Source: Pedococcus sp. (GTDB lineage Bacteria; Actinomycetota; Actinomycetes; Actinomycetales; Dermatophilaceae). From it: 9,754 bases of DNA. The DNA lies in assembly GCA_025936615.1 (NCBI GenBank), contig JAICSZ010000049.1:1-9754 (forward strand), given 5' to 3'. Under the pieces are notes generated by a model that saw only the letters and a list, made by a program, of their open reading frames with translations, was not told the origin of the DNA and made no database searches. This document shows, in pieces, positions 1-6,337 of the stretch; the stretch's first letter is position 1; every line of letters starts with the position of its first letter. The translations under genes and the position numbers were made by a program.

Positions 1-492
1 CCGACCATCGGCGAAGAACCGGCCGAGGCAGCGACCATCGACGAGCCAGTCCACGAACCAGTCGTCGCGCAGGCTGCCCCCGAGGTGGTCCAGCCGCTGC
101 CTCCCGCACCGGCGCCGGCGCCGAGCGACATCAACGACACCCCGATCTTTCGGGCCATGATGTCCAACTGGCTCACCGACGACACGAGCGCCACTAGCGG
201 CTCCTGGTCGACGAACGAGGCCGACGCCGCCTGGTCCGCTGCGGCCCGCATCGAAGCGCAGGAGCCCACGGAGGAGTCCTCCGCGGGGCTGCCGAAGCGA
301 CGCCCCGGCAGCTACCTGGTCCCGGGCGCGATGGACACCCCGGGCGCCGCGCCCGCGGCCGCCACGACCGGGTCGCGCCGCGATCCGGAGACGATCCGCC
401 GCAACCTGAACCGACACCACCAAGGTGTGAGCTCCGCTCGCACCGAAGCACAAGACGGAACACAGCGAGAGGAAGCCGATGTTCACCACTGA
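1..492 (+). CDS. Sensor histidine kinase of a conservon (CvnA type), C-terminal tail only
   Basis: The reading frame is open from the first base to a TGA at 490-492, giving the last 163 residues of a longer protein. No kinase motif lies in the window: this is the low-complexity cytoplasmic tail, with a Glu/Pro-rich start, a PPAPAPAP run at fragment residues 34-41, a [12 protein letters not shown] segment (48-59) and a [15 protein letters not shown] segment (97-111). Such segments are typical of the tails of actinobacterial histidine kinases with an N-terminal nitrate/nitrite-sensor-like domain that head roadblock-DUF742-GTPase operons. The identification rests mainly on the three following genes plus these tail motifs. 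The 3' end overlaps the roadblock gene by 14 bases, implying translational coupling. The kinase would sit in the membrane and signal to CvnB-CvnD. The ATPase and sensor domains must lie upstream of base 1. Confidence 0.8.
   Translation, partial: PTIGEEPAEAATIDEPVHEPVVAQAAPEVVQPLPPAPAPAPSDINDTPIFRAMMSNWLTDDTSATSGSWSTNEADAAWSAAARIEAQEPTEESSAGLPKRRPGSYLVPGAMDTPGAAPAAATTGSRRDPETIRRNLNRHHQGVSSARTEAQDGTQREEADVHH
467..473 (+). promoter_or_regulatory. Ribosome binding site of the roadblock gene
   Basis: GAGAGGA lies 5 bases before the ATG at 479, inside the end of the histidine kinase gene. This strong Shine-Dalgarno match supports the ATG at 479 and the 14-base overlap. Confidence 0.7.
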
Positions 493-895
493 CGAGCCCC
501 AGACCCAGGGCGAGTACGACTGGCTGGTCTCCAGGTTCGCCAGCGAGACCCCTGGCGTGTCGCACGCCATCCTGGTCTCGGCTGACGGCCTGCCGATGGC
601 CTCGAGCGAGCAGCTGCCGGCCGACCGGGCCGAGCAGATGGCCGCGGTCGCCTCCGGCATGGCCAGCCTTGCATCGGGCGCAGCCCGGCTGTTCCAGGGC
701 GGGACGGTCCTGCAGTCCGTCATCGAGATGGAGCTGGGCTACCTGCTGCTGATGAGCGTCGGCGACGGCTCCCACCTGGCCACCCTCACCGGCACGGACT
801 CCGACATCGGCCAGGTCGGCTACGAGATGGCAGTCCTGGTCGACCGCGTCGGCAAGATGATCGACGCGTCGGCGCGGACGCCCGTCTCCGGGTAG
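479..895 (+). CDS. Roadblock/LC7 domain protein (CvnB type)
   Basis: This 138-residue protein has the full length of the actinobacterial roadblock/LC7 family. Seen in the sequence: an N-terminal helix ([16 protein letters not shown], residues 12-27), then the strand [10 protein letters not shown] (31-40) with the family's S-x-DG-L turn, a long Ala/Met-rich helix (49-72), a strand pair ending in [17 protein letters not shown] (87-103) and a C-terminal helix from about 110. Roadblock proteins of conservons bind the small GTPase partner (CvnD) and are thought to help anchor or regulate it near the sensor kinase, much as MglB-like proteins do. The gene overlaps the kinase gene and is followed after 5 bases by the DUF742 gene. 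Family assignment is secure; the biochemical role is inferred from the family. Confidence 0.93.
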   Translation: MFTTDEPQTQGEYDWLVSRFASETPGVSHAILVSADGLPMASSEQLPADRAEQMAAVASGMASLASGAARLFQGGTVLQSVIEMELGYLLLMSVGDGSHLATLTGTDSDIGQVGYEMAVLVDRVGKMIDASARTPVSG

Positions 896-900
896 CCCTG

Positions 901-1272
901 ATGGTGACCGACGCTCGCGACGAGTCGGCGGGGCCCAGGCTCGTCCGGCCCTATGCGCTGACGTCAGGTCGCACCGAGTCCGCGGTCGACCTGCCCATCG
1001 AGGCCACCCTCGATGTGCAGCCGTCCGCCCGCACCCAGACTTGGCCGGAGGGCGACCTCTCCGGCCGGATCATCGAGCTCTGCGGCGCCGCCCAGTCGGT
1101 CGCCGAGGTCTCGGCCAAGCTCCACATCCCACTCGGGGTCGCCCGGGTGCTGATCGGTGACCTGGTCACCGCGGGACACCTCAAGACCCGCGCGACCATC
1201 ACCGAGAACGCCAGCACCGACGAACGCCGTGAACTGATCGAAAGGACCCTCAGTGGACTACGCGCCCTCTAG
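901..1272 (+). CDS. DUF742 protein (CvnC type)
   Basis: This 123-residue protein matches the DUF742 family, the third member of conservon operons. The family signature RPYALTSGRT is at residues 16-25. A helix-turn-helix-like core with a winged-helix feel (LCGAAQSVAEVSAKLHIPLGVARVLIGDLVTAGHL) spans 60-94, and the protein ends in the characteristic LSGLRAL. It carries no enzyme motif and is predicted to be cytoplasmic. It likely acts as an adaptor between the kinase and the CvnB-CvnD pair, although DUF742 proteins also resemble DNA-binding folds. The ATG at 901 has only a poor ribosome binding site, consistent with coupling to the gene 5 bases upstream. Its 3' end overlaps the next gene by 20 bases. 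Confidence 0.92.
   Translation: MVTDARDESAGPRLVRPYALTSGRTESAVDLPIEATLDVQPSARTQTWPEGDLSGRIIELCGAAQSVAEVSAKLHIPLGVARVLIGDLVTAGHLKTRATITENASTDERRELIERTLSGLRAL
1241..1246 (+). promoter_or_regulatory. Ribosome binding site of the CvnD-type GTPase gene
   Basis: AAAGGA lies 6 bases before the GTG at 1253, within the end of the DUF742 gene. It selects that GTG as the start and shows that the 20-base overlap is real. Confidence 0.65.
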
Positions 1273-1837
1273 CCGCAGCAGCGCCTCGACGAAGATCGTC
1301 GTGGCGGGCGGGTTCGGCGTCGGCAAGACGACTCTCGTCGGTGCCGTCTCCGAGATCGACCCGCTGCGCACCGAGGCCCTCGTGACGCAGGAGTCCGAGG
1401 GTCATGACGACACCACCCACGTGCAGACCAAGAGCACCACCACGGTGGCCATGGACTTCGGCCGCATCACGCTGGCCGAGAACCTCGTGCTCTACCTGTT
1501 CGGCACTCCCGGCCAGCGCCGGTTCTGGTTCATGTGGGACGACCTGGTCAAGGGCGCCATCGGCGCTGTCGTGCTGGTCGACACCCGCCGCCTGGACGAC
1601 AGCTTCGCCGCGGTCGACTACTTCGAGGCCAAGGGCCTGCCGTTCATCGTCGCGCTCAACCAGTTCGACGGCGCGAGCGAGTACGGCCCGGACGAGATCC
1701 GCGAGGCCCTCGCCGTCCCGTCGCACGTCCCGGTCATCACCGTGGACGCGCGGGAGCGTGAGTCCGCGAAGCACGCCCTGGTCACCGTCACCGAGTTCGC
1801 GCTCACCCAGCTGATGGGGGTCTCCGCCACCGCCTGA
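1253..1837 (+). CDS. Small ATP/GTP-binding protein (CvnD type)
   Basis: This 194-residue P-loop protein has the usual CvnD length. Seen in the sequence: Walker A GGFGVGKT at residues 19-26; an EALVTQESEGHDDTTH switch-like segment (41-56); MDFGRITL (67-74); LFGTPGQRRFWFMWDDL (82-98), in which the DxxG motif of Ras-type GTPases has the form GTPGQ; and NQFD (136-139) in place of NKxD, which still gives the Asp expected to read guanine. These are the hallmarks of the conservon GTPase family, related to MglA and Arf-like GTPases, which cycles with the roadblock partner beneath the membrane. The start is GTG with a good ribosome binding site. No cytochrome P450 gene (often CvnE) follows; the next gene is an unrelated peptidase, so the operon appears to end here. 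No hairpin terminator is visible in the 34-base gap. Confidence 0.93.
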   Translation: MDYAPSSRSSASTKIVVAGGFGVGKTTLVGAVSEIDPLRTEALVTQESEGHDDTTHVQTKSTTTVAMDFGRITLAENLVLYLFGTPGQRRFWFMWDDLVKGAIGAVVLVDTRRLDDSFAAVDYFEAKGLPFIVALNQFDGASEYGPDEIREALAVPSHVPVITVDARERESAKHALVTVTEFALTQLMGVSATA

Positions 1838-1858
1838 GCCCCGGCCCGCCCCCGGTGG

Positions 1859-1864
1859 CAGACT
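1859..1864 (+). promoter_or_regulatory. Possible -10 element of a leaderless start for the S9 peptidase gene
   Basis: CAGACT has the A at position 2 and T at position 6 of the actinobacterial -10 pattern and lies 7 bases before the ATG at 1872. That spacing would put transcription start at or near the ATG. There is no ribosome binding site before this ATG and no convincing -35. The assignment is weak alone, but the same layout recurs in this window. Confidence 0.35.
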
Positions 1865-1871
1865 CGCGCCC

Positions 1872-3815
1872 ATGACCGGTGCCGTGCCCGCCCCCTGTGG
1901 CTCATGGGCCTCACCCATCTCCTCCCAAGTCCTTGCCGGTGACCGGGTCGACCTCGACCAGCCGAGCATCGTCGACGGGCACGTGTACTGGCTCGAGGGG
2001 CGCGGTTCCGAAGGCGGGCGCGTCGTACTCGTCCGGGACGGCGTGAACCTCACGCCGGCGCCGTTCAACGTCCGCACCCGGGTCCACGAGTACGGCGGTG
2101 GCGCCTACGTCGTGCACGGTGACCTCGTCGTCTTCTCCAGCTTTGCCGACCTGCGCCTCTACCGGCTCGAGCTCTCGAACCTCGATGCCGGGCCGCGACC
2201 CATCACGCCCGGCGCCGAGGCCGGGGTCCGCTTCGCCGACCTGCGCGTCGACGCGGCCCGCGGGTCCCTGCTGGCGGTGCGCGAGGACCACAGCGGCGGG
2301 GGTGAGGCGGTCAACACGATCGTCCGCCTCGACCTGGACGGCCCCAACGACGATGCGGGCACCGTCCTCGTCACGGGTCCCGACTTCGTTGTCGCCCCGC
2401 GCCTGAGCCCGGACGGCACGCACCTGGCCTGGCTGGAGTGGGACCACCCCGACATGCCGTGGGACGCGACGCAGCTGTGGGTCGCCACCATCGGCGACGA
2501 CGGGGCACTGACCGACCGGCTGCGCGTCGCCGGCGGTGACGGCGTTGCCGTCACCGAGCCGGTCTGGGCGCCCGACGGCCGTCTGCTGTTCCTCAGCGAC
2601 GAGACCGGGTGGGCCAACCTGTATGCCGCCCTCCCGGGCTCCTGGGAGCCGGTCGCCCTGGCGCCGGTCGAGGCCGAGTTCGGCTGGCCGCAGTGGGTGC
2701 TCGACCGGCCGTCGTACGGCGTGGCCACGGACGGAACGGTCGTGTGCACCTGGCTCGAGCACGGCCTGGGCCGGCTCGGCACCGTCTCCCCGCACGGCAG
2801 GCGAGCGACGCTGGCCCTGGACGGCACGGCATACGACCAGGTCCGGGTCGAGGGGACAACGGTGGTGGGGCTGGCCGACTTCGCCGACCGCCCACGCGCC
2901 GTCTTCCGGACCGACCTGGCGACGGGCGGCACCACCCTGCCCCGCACGGAGCTGGGTCACGAAGTGCCTCCCGGCCTGGTGGGCCGGCCCGAGGCGGTGT
3001 CCTGGACCAACCGCACCGGCCAGGAGGCGCACGGGATCTTCCACCCACCTGCGAACGACGCCTTCACCGTGCCGGACGGCGAGCGGCCACCGCTCGTGGT
3101 CCGGGTCCACGGCGGCCCGACCTCGATGACCAGGGTGTCCTTCAGCCTCGACACGGCCTACTGGACCAGTCGGGGGCTGGCCGTGCTCGACGTCAACTAC
3201 GGCGGCAGCACGGGCTACGGCCGCAGCTACCGCGAGCGGCTCAAGGGCACCTGGGGACTGACCGACGTCGACGACACCGTCAGCGGCGCCCTCGCCATGG
3301 CCGACGCCGGCCGCGTGGACCCCAGCCGCCTCGCCATCCGCGGTGGCAGTGCGGGTGGCTTCACCACGCTGGCCGTGCTGACGGGCAGCGATGCCTTCGC
3401 GGCCGGTGCCAGCTACTTCGGGGTGGGTGACCTCGAGGGGCTGGCCCGCGACACCCACAAGTTCGAGTCGCGCTACCTCCACGGCCTGGTCGCTCCCTAC
3501 CCGCAGGGCCGCGAGGTCTACCTCGAGCGCTCGCCCGTCCACCACGTCGACTCCCTCAACGCGCCGATGATCCTGTTGCAGGGCCTCGACGACCAGGTGG
3601 TGCCGCCGGCGCAGGCGCGGGACATGGCGGCCGCGGTCCGTGCCAAGGGCATCCCAGTGGCGCTGCTGGAGTTCGAGGGGGAGGGCCACGGGTTCCGCTC
3701 GGCCGCCGCCGTGGTGCGCAGCCGGGACGCCGAGGCGTCCTTCTACTCCAAGGTGTTCGGCTTCGAGCTCGCCGACGTCGACCAGCTCGAGCCGGTCGAG
3801 ATCGCCAACCTGTGA
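1872..3815 (+). CDS. S9 family peptidase (prolyl oligopeptidase / acylaminoacyl-peptidase type)
   Basis: This 647-residue protein hydrolyses short peptides, probably in the cytoplasm since no signal peptide is seen. The N-terminal ~390 residues form a beta-propeller rich in repeated blades (for example LSPDGTHLAWLEWDHPDMPWD and WAPDGRLLFLSDETGWANLY). The C-terminal alpha/beta-hydrolase domain starts near residue 400. It shows the oxyanion motif HGGP (413-416), the VNYGGSTGYGRSYR segment typical of S9, the nucleophile motif GGSAGG (491-496; Ser493), the acid in GLDDQVVPP (Asp573 or, more likely, Asp574) and the base in EGHGF (His606). The triad is therefore complete. The C-terminus (YSKVFGFELADVDQLEPVEIANL) is a normal family ending. 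The ATG at 1872 is chosen because family similarity begins shortly after it. The gene is monocistronic and meets a convergent gene 4 bases after its stop. Subfamily and substrate cannot be fixed from sequence alone. Confidence 0.93.
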   Translation: MTGAVPAPCGSWASPISSQVLAGDRVDLDQPSIVDGHVYWLEGRGSEGGRVVLVRDGVNLTPAPFNVRTRVHEYGGGAYVVHGDLVVFSSFADLRLYRLELSNLDAGPRPITPGAEAGVRFADLRVDAARGSLLAVREDHSGGGEAVNTIVRLDLDGPNDDAGTVLVTGPDFVVAPRLSPDGTHLAWLEWDHPDMPWDATQLWVATIGDDGALTDRLRVAGGDGVAVTEPVWAPDGRLLFLSDETGWANLYAALPGSWEPVALAPVEAEFGWPQWVLDRPSYGVATDGTVVCTWLEHGLGRLGTVSPHGRRATLALDGTAYDQVRVEGTTVVGLADFADRPRAVFRTDLATGGTTLPRTELGHEVPPGLVGRPEAVSWTNRTGQEAHGIFHPPANDAFTVPDGERPPLVVRVHGGPTSMTRVSFSLDTAYWTSRGLAVLDVNYGGSTGYGRSYRERLKGTWGLTDVDDTVSGALAMADAGRVDPSRLAIRGGSAGGFTTLAVLTGSDAFAAGASYFGVGDLEGLARDTHKFESRYLHGLVAPYPQGREVYLERSPVHHVDSLNAPMILLQGLDDQVVPPAQARDMAAAVRAKGIPVALLEFEGEGHGFRSAAAVVRSRDAEASFYSKVFGFELADVDQLEPVEIANL

Positions 3816-3819
3816 GGTC

Positions 3820-5292
3820 TCAGGGCCCGTCGAGGACCGGCGCCAGCCGCTCCAGGTCCTCGGGGCCCTCGAGGTCCGGGAGGGCGACGAACACGGTCTG
3901 CACCCCCCGCTGCGCGAGCTGGCGGTAGCGCGCGACGTGGCTGGCCGCCTCACCGGCGTGGTGGCGGCGGGCGTAGGCGGCGGCCGGTGTCCGGCCGCGC
4001 AGCCTTTCCACCCGGCGCCAGGTGTCGTCCCGGTCGCGGCCCACGACCGGCACGTCGAGCACCGTCAGCGCGACCTCGTCGGGGTCGCGACCCGCCGCCC
4101 GGCAGTGCTGGTGCAGCACGTCCCTGAGGTGGTCGAACCGGTCGAGGTCGCTGGGCAGGTTGCACCCGTCGGCGAGCTCGGCGGCGATCCGCAGGGTGCG
4201 CCGCTGCCCGGACCCGCCGACGAGGACCGGCGGCCGCCCGACCGGGCGGGGGTAGGCAGTGGTCTCCGGCAGGCTGACCCGGGTCCCGGTGTGCGCCTTC
4301 GTGCCGGGGCCCCACAGGGCACGCACGGTCTCGATGGTCGTCTCCAGCTGGTCGAGCCGCTCCCGCGCAGGCGGGAAGGGCAGGCCGAAGGCGAGGTGCT
4401 CACGCTCCCACCAGCCCGCACCGAGGCCGAGGAAGGCACGCCCGCCGCTGAGCACGTCGAGCGTGGCCACAGCCTTGGCGAGGATGCCTGCCGGCCGGAA
4501 GGTCACGGGTGACACCAGGGTGCCGAGCCGCAGGTCCGTGTCGAGGCCGGCGAGCAGGCCCAGGGTCACCCAGGGCTCAGGGATCGGCTCCCAGACGCGG
4601 TCGACCTGCGGGATCTGGATGAGGTGGTCCATGAGCGCGACACCGCCGAGGCCGACCTGTGCCGCAGCGAGTGCCACGGAGCGCACCCAGCCGGCCGGGT
4701 CCTCGCCCCAGGGAAAGCGGGAGAGCTGCAGGACCACCTCAGGCCGGCCGCGAGTCATAGTGGCCCTCGGGCTGGTCGATGGGCGCGCGGCCGGCGCGCC
4801 GCGTGTCAAAGTAGTCGTGGCGCCGGCCTCCTCGACCAGCACCTGGTCCCAGCCCTCCGCGGCCAGCTCACCCGCCGCAGCTGCGGCGCGCGCCAGCTGT
4901 TGGGCGAGGACGCGTGTGGGGACCGGCCGGTCCCGCCGTGCGTTGCGCTCGCGGCACAGCGTTGCCGGTGTGTCGAACAGGACTGCGACACAAGGCATCC
5001 CAGCGGCACGTCCGGTTTGGAGCCACTTGCGGCGCGCCGCCGGGTCGAGCCCCAGGGTGTCCACGACGACCGTCAGCCCGCGCCGCAGCCGCGCGGCCAT
5101 GACCAGCTCGAGCACGCCGAAGGCGTCCGCGGAGGCGTCGAGGTCCCCCTCGCCGCTGCCCACGATGGCGCGAAGCGAGTCCGAGGAGACGACCTCCTGG
5201 GCGCGGTACCGCTGCGCTGCCCAGGTCGACTTGCCCGCCCCGCTCGGGCCGATGAGGGCGACCAGTGCCGGGTCGGGCAGTGCCGTGCTCAG
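3820..5292 (-). CDS. Fusion of a Pnkp-like polynucleotide kinase domain with an F420-dependent LLM-class oxidoreductase
   Basis: The frame gives 490 residues if translation starts at the CTG at 5292. Residues 10-155 are a P-loop kinase: Walker A GPSGAGKST (15-23), SSDxxR (Asp38, Arg41), a Walker-B-like strand TVVVDTLGLDPAARR (74-88) and the lid segment RERNARRDRPVPTRVLAQQ (114-132, with Arg116 and Arg120). This set and spacing resemble the 5'-kinase domain of bacterial Pnkp and T4 polynucleotide kinase, which move phosphate from NTP to a 5'-OH. After an Ala/Thr/Arg-rich linker (156-182) comes a full-length luciferase-like domain (about 183-490) with LLAGLDTDLRLGTLVSP, LAKAVATLDVLSGGRAFLGLGAGWW and a C-terminal GVQTVFVALPDL. 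This closely resembles the family represented by mycobacterial Rv1855c (TIGR03560), which should bind F420. No phosphatase or ligase domain is present. It follows the hydrolase gene with a 4-base overlap. Substrates of both halves are unknown. Translation of the second half from its own start at 4758 is also possible. Confidence 0.82.
   Translation of the reverse strand: MSTALPDPALVALIGPSGAGKSTWAAQRYRAQEVVSSDSLRAIVGSGEGDLDASADAFGVLELVMAARLRRGLTVVVDTLGLDPAARRKWLQTGRAAGMPCVAVLFDTPATLCRERNARRDRPVPTRVLAQQLARAAAAAGELAAEGWDQVLVEEAGATTTLTRGAPAARPSTSPRATMTRGRPEVVLQLSRFPWGEDPAGWVRSVALAAAQVGLGGVALMDHLIQIPQVDRVWEPIPEPWVTLGLLAGLDTDLRLGTLVSPVTFRPAGILAKAVATLDVLSGGRAFLGLGAGWWEREHLAFGLPFPPARERLDQLETTIETVRALWGPGTKAHTGTRVSLPETTAYPRPVGRPPVLVGGSGQRRTLRIAAELADGCNLPSDLDRFDHLRDVLHQHCRAAGRDPDEVALTVLDVPVVGRDRDDTWRRVERLRGRTPAAAYARRHHAGEAASHVARYRQLAQRGVQTVFVALPDLEGPEDLERLAPVLDGP
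4764..4768 (-). promoter_or_regulatory. Internal ribosome binding site before the oxidoreductase domain
   Basis: On the minus strand GAGGG stands 5 bases before an in-frame ATG at 4758. Starting there would give a 312-residue free-standing oxidoreductase, the normal size of that family. The open frame runs through this point, so both a fusion and a separate shorter product are possible. Confidence 0.45.
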
Positions 5293-6140
5293 GCTTCGGC
5301 CCTCGATGCGCGGGAGAGGACTGCGGCCGCCACGTCGTCCGGCCGGGTCTCCGGCAGCCAGTGGCCGGCGTCCAGCTCGACGAAGCGGTAGTCGGAGGCC
5401 ACCCAGTGCGCGGTTCGCTCGGCGGCCGCCCTCCCGAGCGCAGGGTCGTGCCGACCCCACACGTACGTCGTGGGAACGGTGATCCGCCGCCGTTGGTCGT
5501 TGGAACCACCGTCGCCTGGACGACTGCCTCGCAAGGGGCTTCGCAACGCCCGGTACCACGCCAGCTCGGCACCCGCCGCGCCCGGTTCACGGAACCGCGC
5601 GGCATACCGCTGGACGTCCTGCTCCGGAAGCCCGCTGCGGCGCAGCACTCGGGGCAGCGAGCGTCGCAGAAGTGCCTCCGGAAGAACGGGGACCTGGAAG
5701 GCAGCCATGTACCAGCTGCGTCGCGCCTGGTCGCCGTGCCGGAGGGCCCAGGCCAGCGCACGGTGGTGCGGGGTCGACAGCACGGTGAGGCTGGCCAGGC
5801 GCTCGGGATGACGCTCGGCGAACGCCCAGGCGACCGCGCCACCCCAGTCGTGGCCGACGAGGTGCCCGCGGTCGACGCCCGCCTCGTCCAGCAGCGCCGC
5901 CACGTCCGCCACCAGCTCACGCATCCGGTATGCCGCCGTCCCCGGCGGCCGCGCCCCCGGTGAGTAGCCCCGCTGGTCGAGAGCCAGGACGCGCAGGCCA
6001 CGGGCCACGAGCAGTGGGGTCACCCTGTCCCAGGCCCTTCGGTCCTGTGGCCAGCCGTGCAGGAGCACCACCGCCTCGGCACCTTCCGGACCACTGTCCG
6101 CGAACTCGAACACCAGGCCTTGGCGGGCAAAGCGGCTCAC
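5289..6140 (-). CDS. Alpha/beta hydrolase, epoxide hydrolase type
   Basis: This complete 283-residue protein starts at GTG. All parts of an epoxide hydrolase active site can be placed: oxyanion motif HGWP (28-31), nucleophile Asp98 in GHDWGG (96-101), lid tyrosines Tyr144 (in WYMAAFQ) and Tyr196 (in AWYRAL), acid Asp232 in YVWGRHD, and base His260 in DAGHW. The Asp nucleophile rules out an ordinary serine esterase. The two tyrosines favour an epoxide hydrolase over a haloalkane dehalogenase, whose lid uses halide-binding residues instead. It would open epoxides to diols through a covalent ester, in the cytoplasm (no signal peptide). The stop codon overlaps the next gene's CTG, so the two are likely co-translated. 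There is no clear ribosome binding site before the GTG, and a -10-like TAGCGT 7 bases upstream suggests a leaderless transcript. The natural substrate is unknown. Confidence 0.9.
   Translation of the reverse strand: MSRFARQGLVFEFADSGPEGAEAVVLLHGWPQDRRAWDRVTPLLVARGLRVLALDQRGYSPGARPPGTAAYRMRELVADVAALLDEAGVDRGHLVGHDWGGAVAWAFAERHPERLASLTVLSTPHHRALAWALRHGDQARRSWYMAAFQVPVLPEALLRRSLPRVLRRSGLPEQDVQRYAARFREPGAAGAELAWYRALRSPLRGSRPGDGGSNDQRRRITVPTTYVWGRHDPALGRAAAERTAHWVASDYRFVELDAGHWLPETRPDDVAAAVLSRASRAEA
5300..5304 (-). promoter_or_regulatory. Ribosome binding site supporting a CTG start of the kinase-oxidoreductase fusion
   Basis: On the minus strand GAGGG lies 7 bases before the CTG at 5292, an ideal spacing. 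No ATG, GTG or TTG exists in frame between here and the Walker A motif. The next downstream GTG (5163) would delete Walker A, so this site decides the start. Confidence 0.55.
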
Positions 6141-6147
6141 CCCGACG

Positions 6148-6153
6148 ACGCTA
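6148..6153 (-). promoter_or_regulatory. Possible -10 element of the hydrolase gene (leaderless)
   Basis: On the minus strand TAGCGT fits TAnnnT and ends 7 bases before the GTG at 6140. No good -35 is seen. With no ribosome binding site before the GTG, a leaderless mRNA is plausible. Confidence 0.4.
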
Positions 6154-6216
6154 CAGGGCTACGGTGCGCCGAAATGCATAGTCCCCGGGGAGTATCGGCA
6201 GGTCATCCGTACGGAG

Positions 6217-6316
6217 GACGCGAAGCGTCGGCAACCTCGCCATCATCGGAGGGTTGGGAGCGGTGTCCGGTTGCCCGGACGCGCCACTCGAGGTGGCCGC
6301 GACCGCAGACGTGCGG
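6217..6316 (+). repeat. Cluster of four stem-loops upstream of the membrane-protein gene
   Basis: Four inverted repeats lie in 100 bases. GACGC-GAA-GCGTC is at 6217-6229 and contains GCGAAGC, known as an unusually stable mini-hairpin. GTCCGG-TTGC-CCGGAC is at 6265-6280 and extends by a wobble pair and a G-C pair to 6263-6282. GCCAC-TCGAG-GTGGC is at 6283-6297. CCGCA-GACG-TGCGG is at 6303-6316. The last three are almost back to back and end just before the ribosome binding site. They may structure the 5' leader. Short stems arise easily in GC-rich DNA, and I see no match to a known riboswitch class. Confidence 0.45.
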
Positions 6317-6322
6317 CAAGTG

Positions 6323-6333
6323 AGAGGGAAGGG
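6323..6333 (+). promoter_or_regulatory. Ribosome binding site of the membrane-protein gene
   Basis: The purine tract AGAGGGAAGGG ends 4 bases before the ATG at 6338; its GAGGG core is 9 bases from that ATG. This selects 6338 over in-frame TTG 6254 or GTG 6263. Confidence 0.65.
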
Positions 6334-6337
6334 ACAC

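Larger units (their letters stand above)
6141..6337. other. Divergent intergenic region between hydrolase and membrane-protein genes
   Basis: This 197-base stretch separates two divergently read genes and has no convincing protein gene. It holds the hydrolase promoter at its left end and the ribosome binding site of the membrane-protein gene at its right end. Two perfect 10-bp palindromes lie between them: TCCCCGGGGA at 6182-6191 and TCCGTACGGA at 6206-6215. Either could be an operator serving both directions. A run of short stem-loops follows and is listed separately. I could not place a confident promoter for the rightward gene. Confidence 0.6.

Noticed and set aside
1838..1871. A terminator after the GTPase gene
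   Set aside because: The short GC-rich gap shows no stable inverted repeat or T-run.
1911..3953. A 680-codon open frame antisense to the S9 peptidase gene
   Set aside because: It is a by-product of GC-rich third codon positions. Its product has no recognisable domain and runs opposite a complete, motif-bearing peptidase.
4259..5482. A 407-codon plus-strand open frame across the kinase-oxidoreductase fusion
   Set aside because: Ser/Arg/Pro-rich translation without motifs, antisense to a frame with clear P-loop and LLM signatures.
5293..5559. Extension of the kinase-oxidoreductase fusion upstream to an ATG at 5559
   Set aside because: The extra 89 residues are Arg/Pro-rich without fold and lie wholly inside the intact hydrolase gene. 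The CTG at 5292 with a good ribosome binding site is more likely.
6217..6316. Stem-loops as a known riboswitch or as a terminator of an upstream gene
   Set aside because: No conserved riboswitch core (for example a B12 box) is seen, no U-tract follows any stem, and no gene reads rightward into the region.
6254..6337. Longer N-terminus of the DUF6220-like protein from TTG 6254 or GTG 6263
   Set aside because: The TTG abuts its purine tract. The added residues resemble no family N-terminus, and the ATG at 6338 has a stronger site right before helix 1. GTG 6263 cannot be fully excluded.
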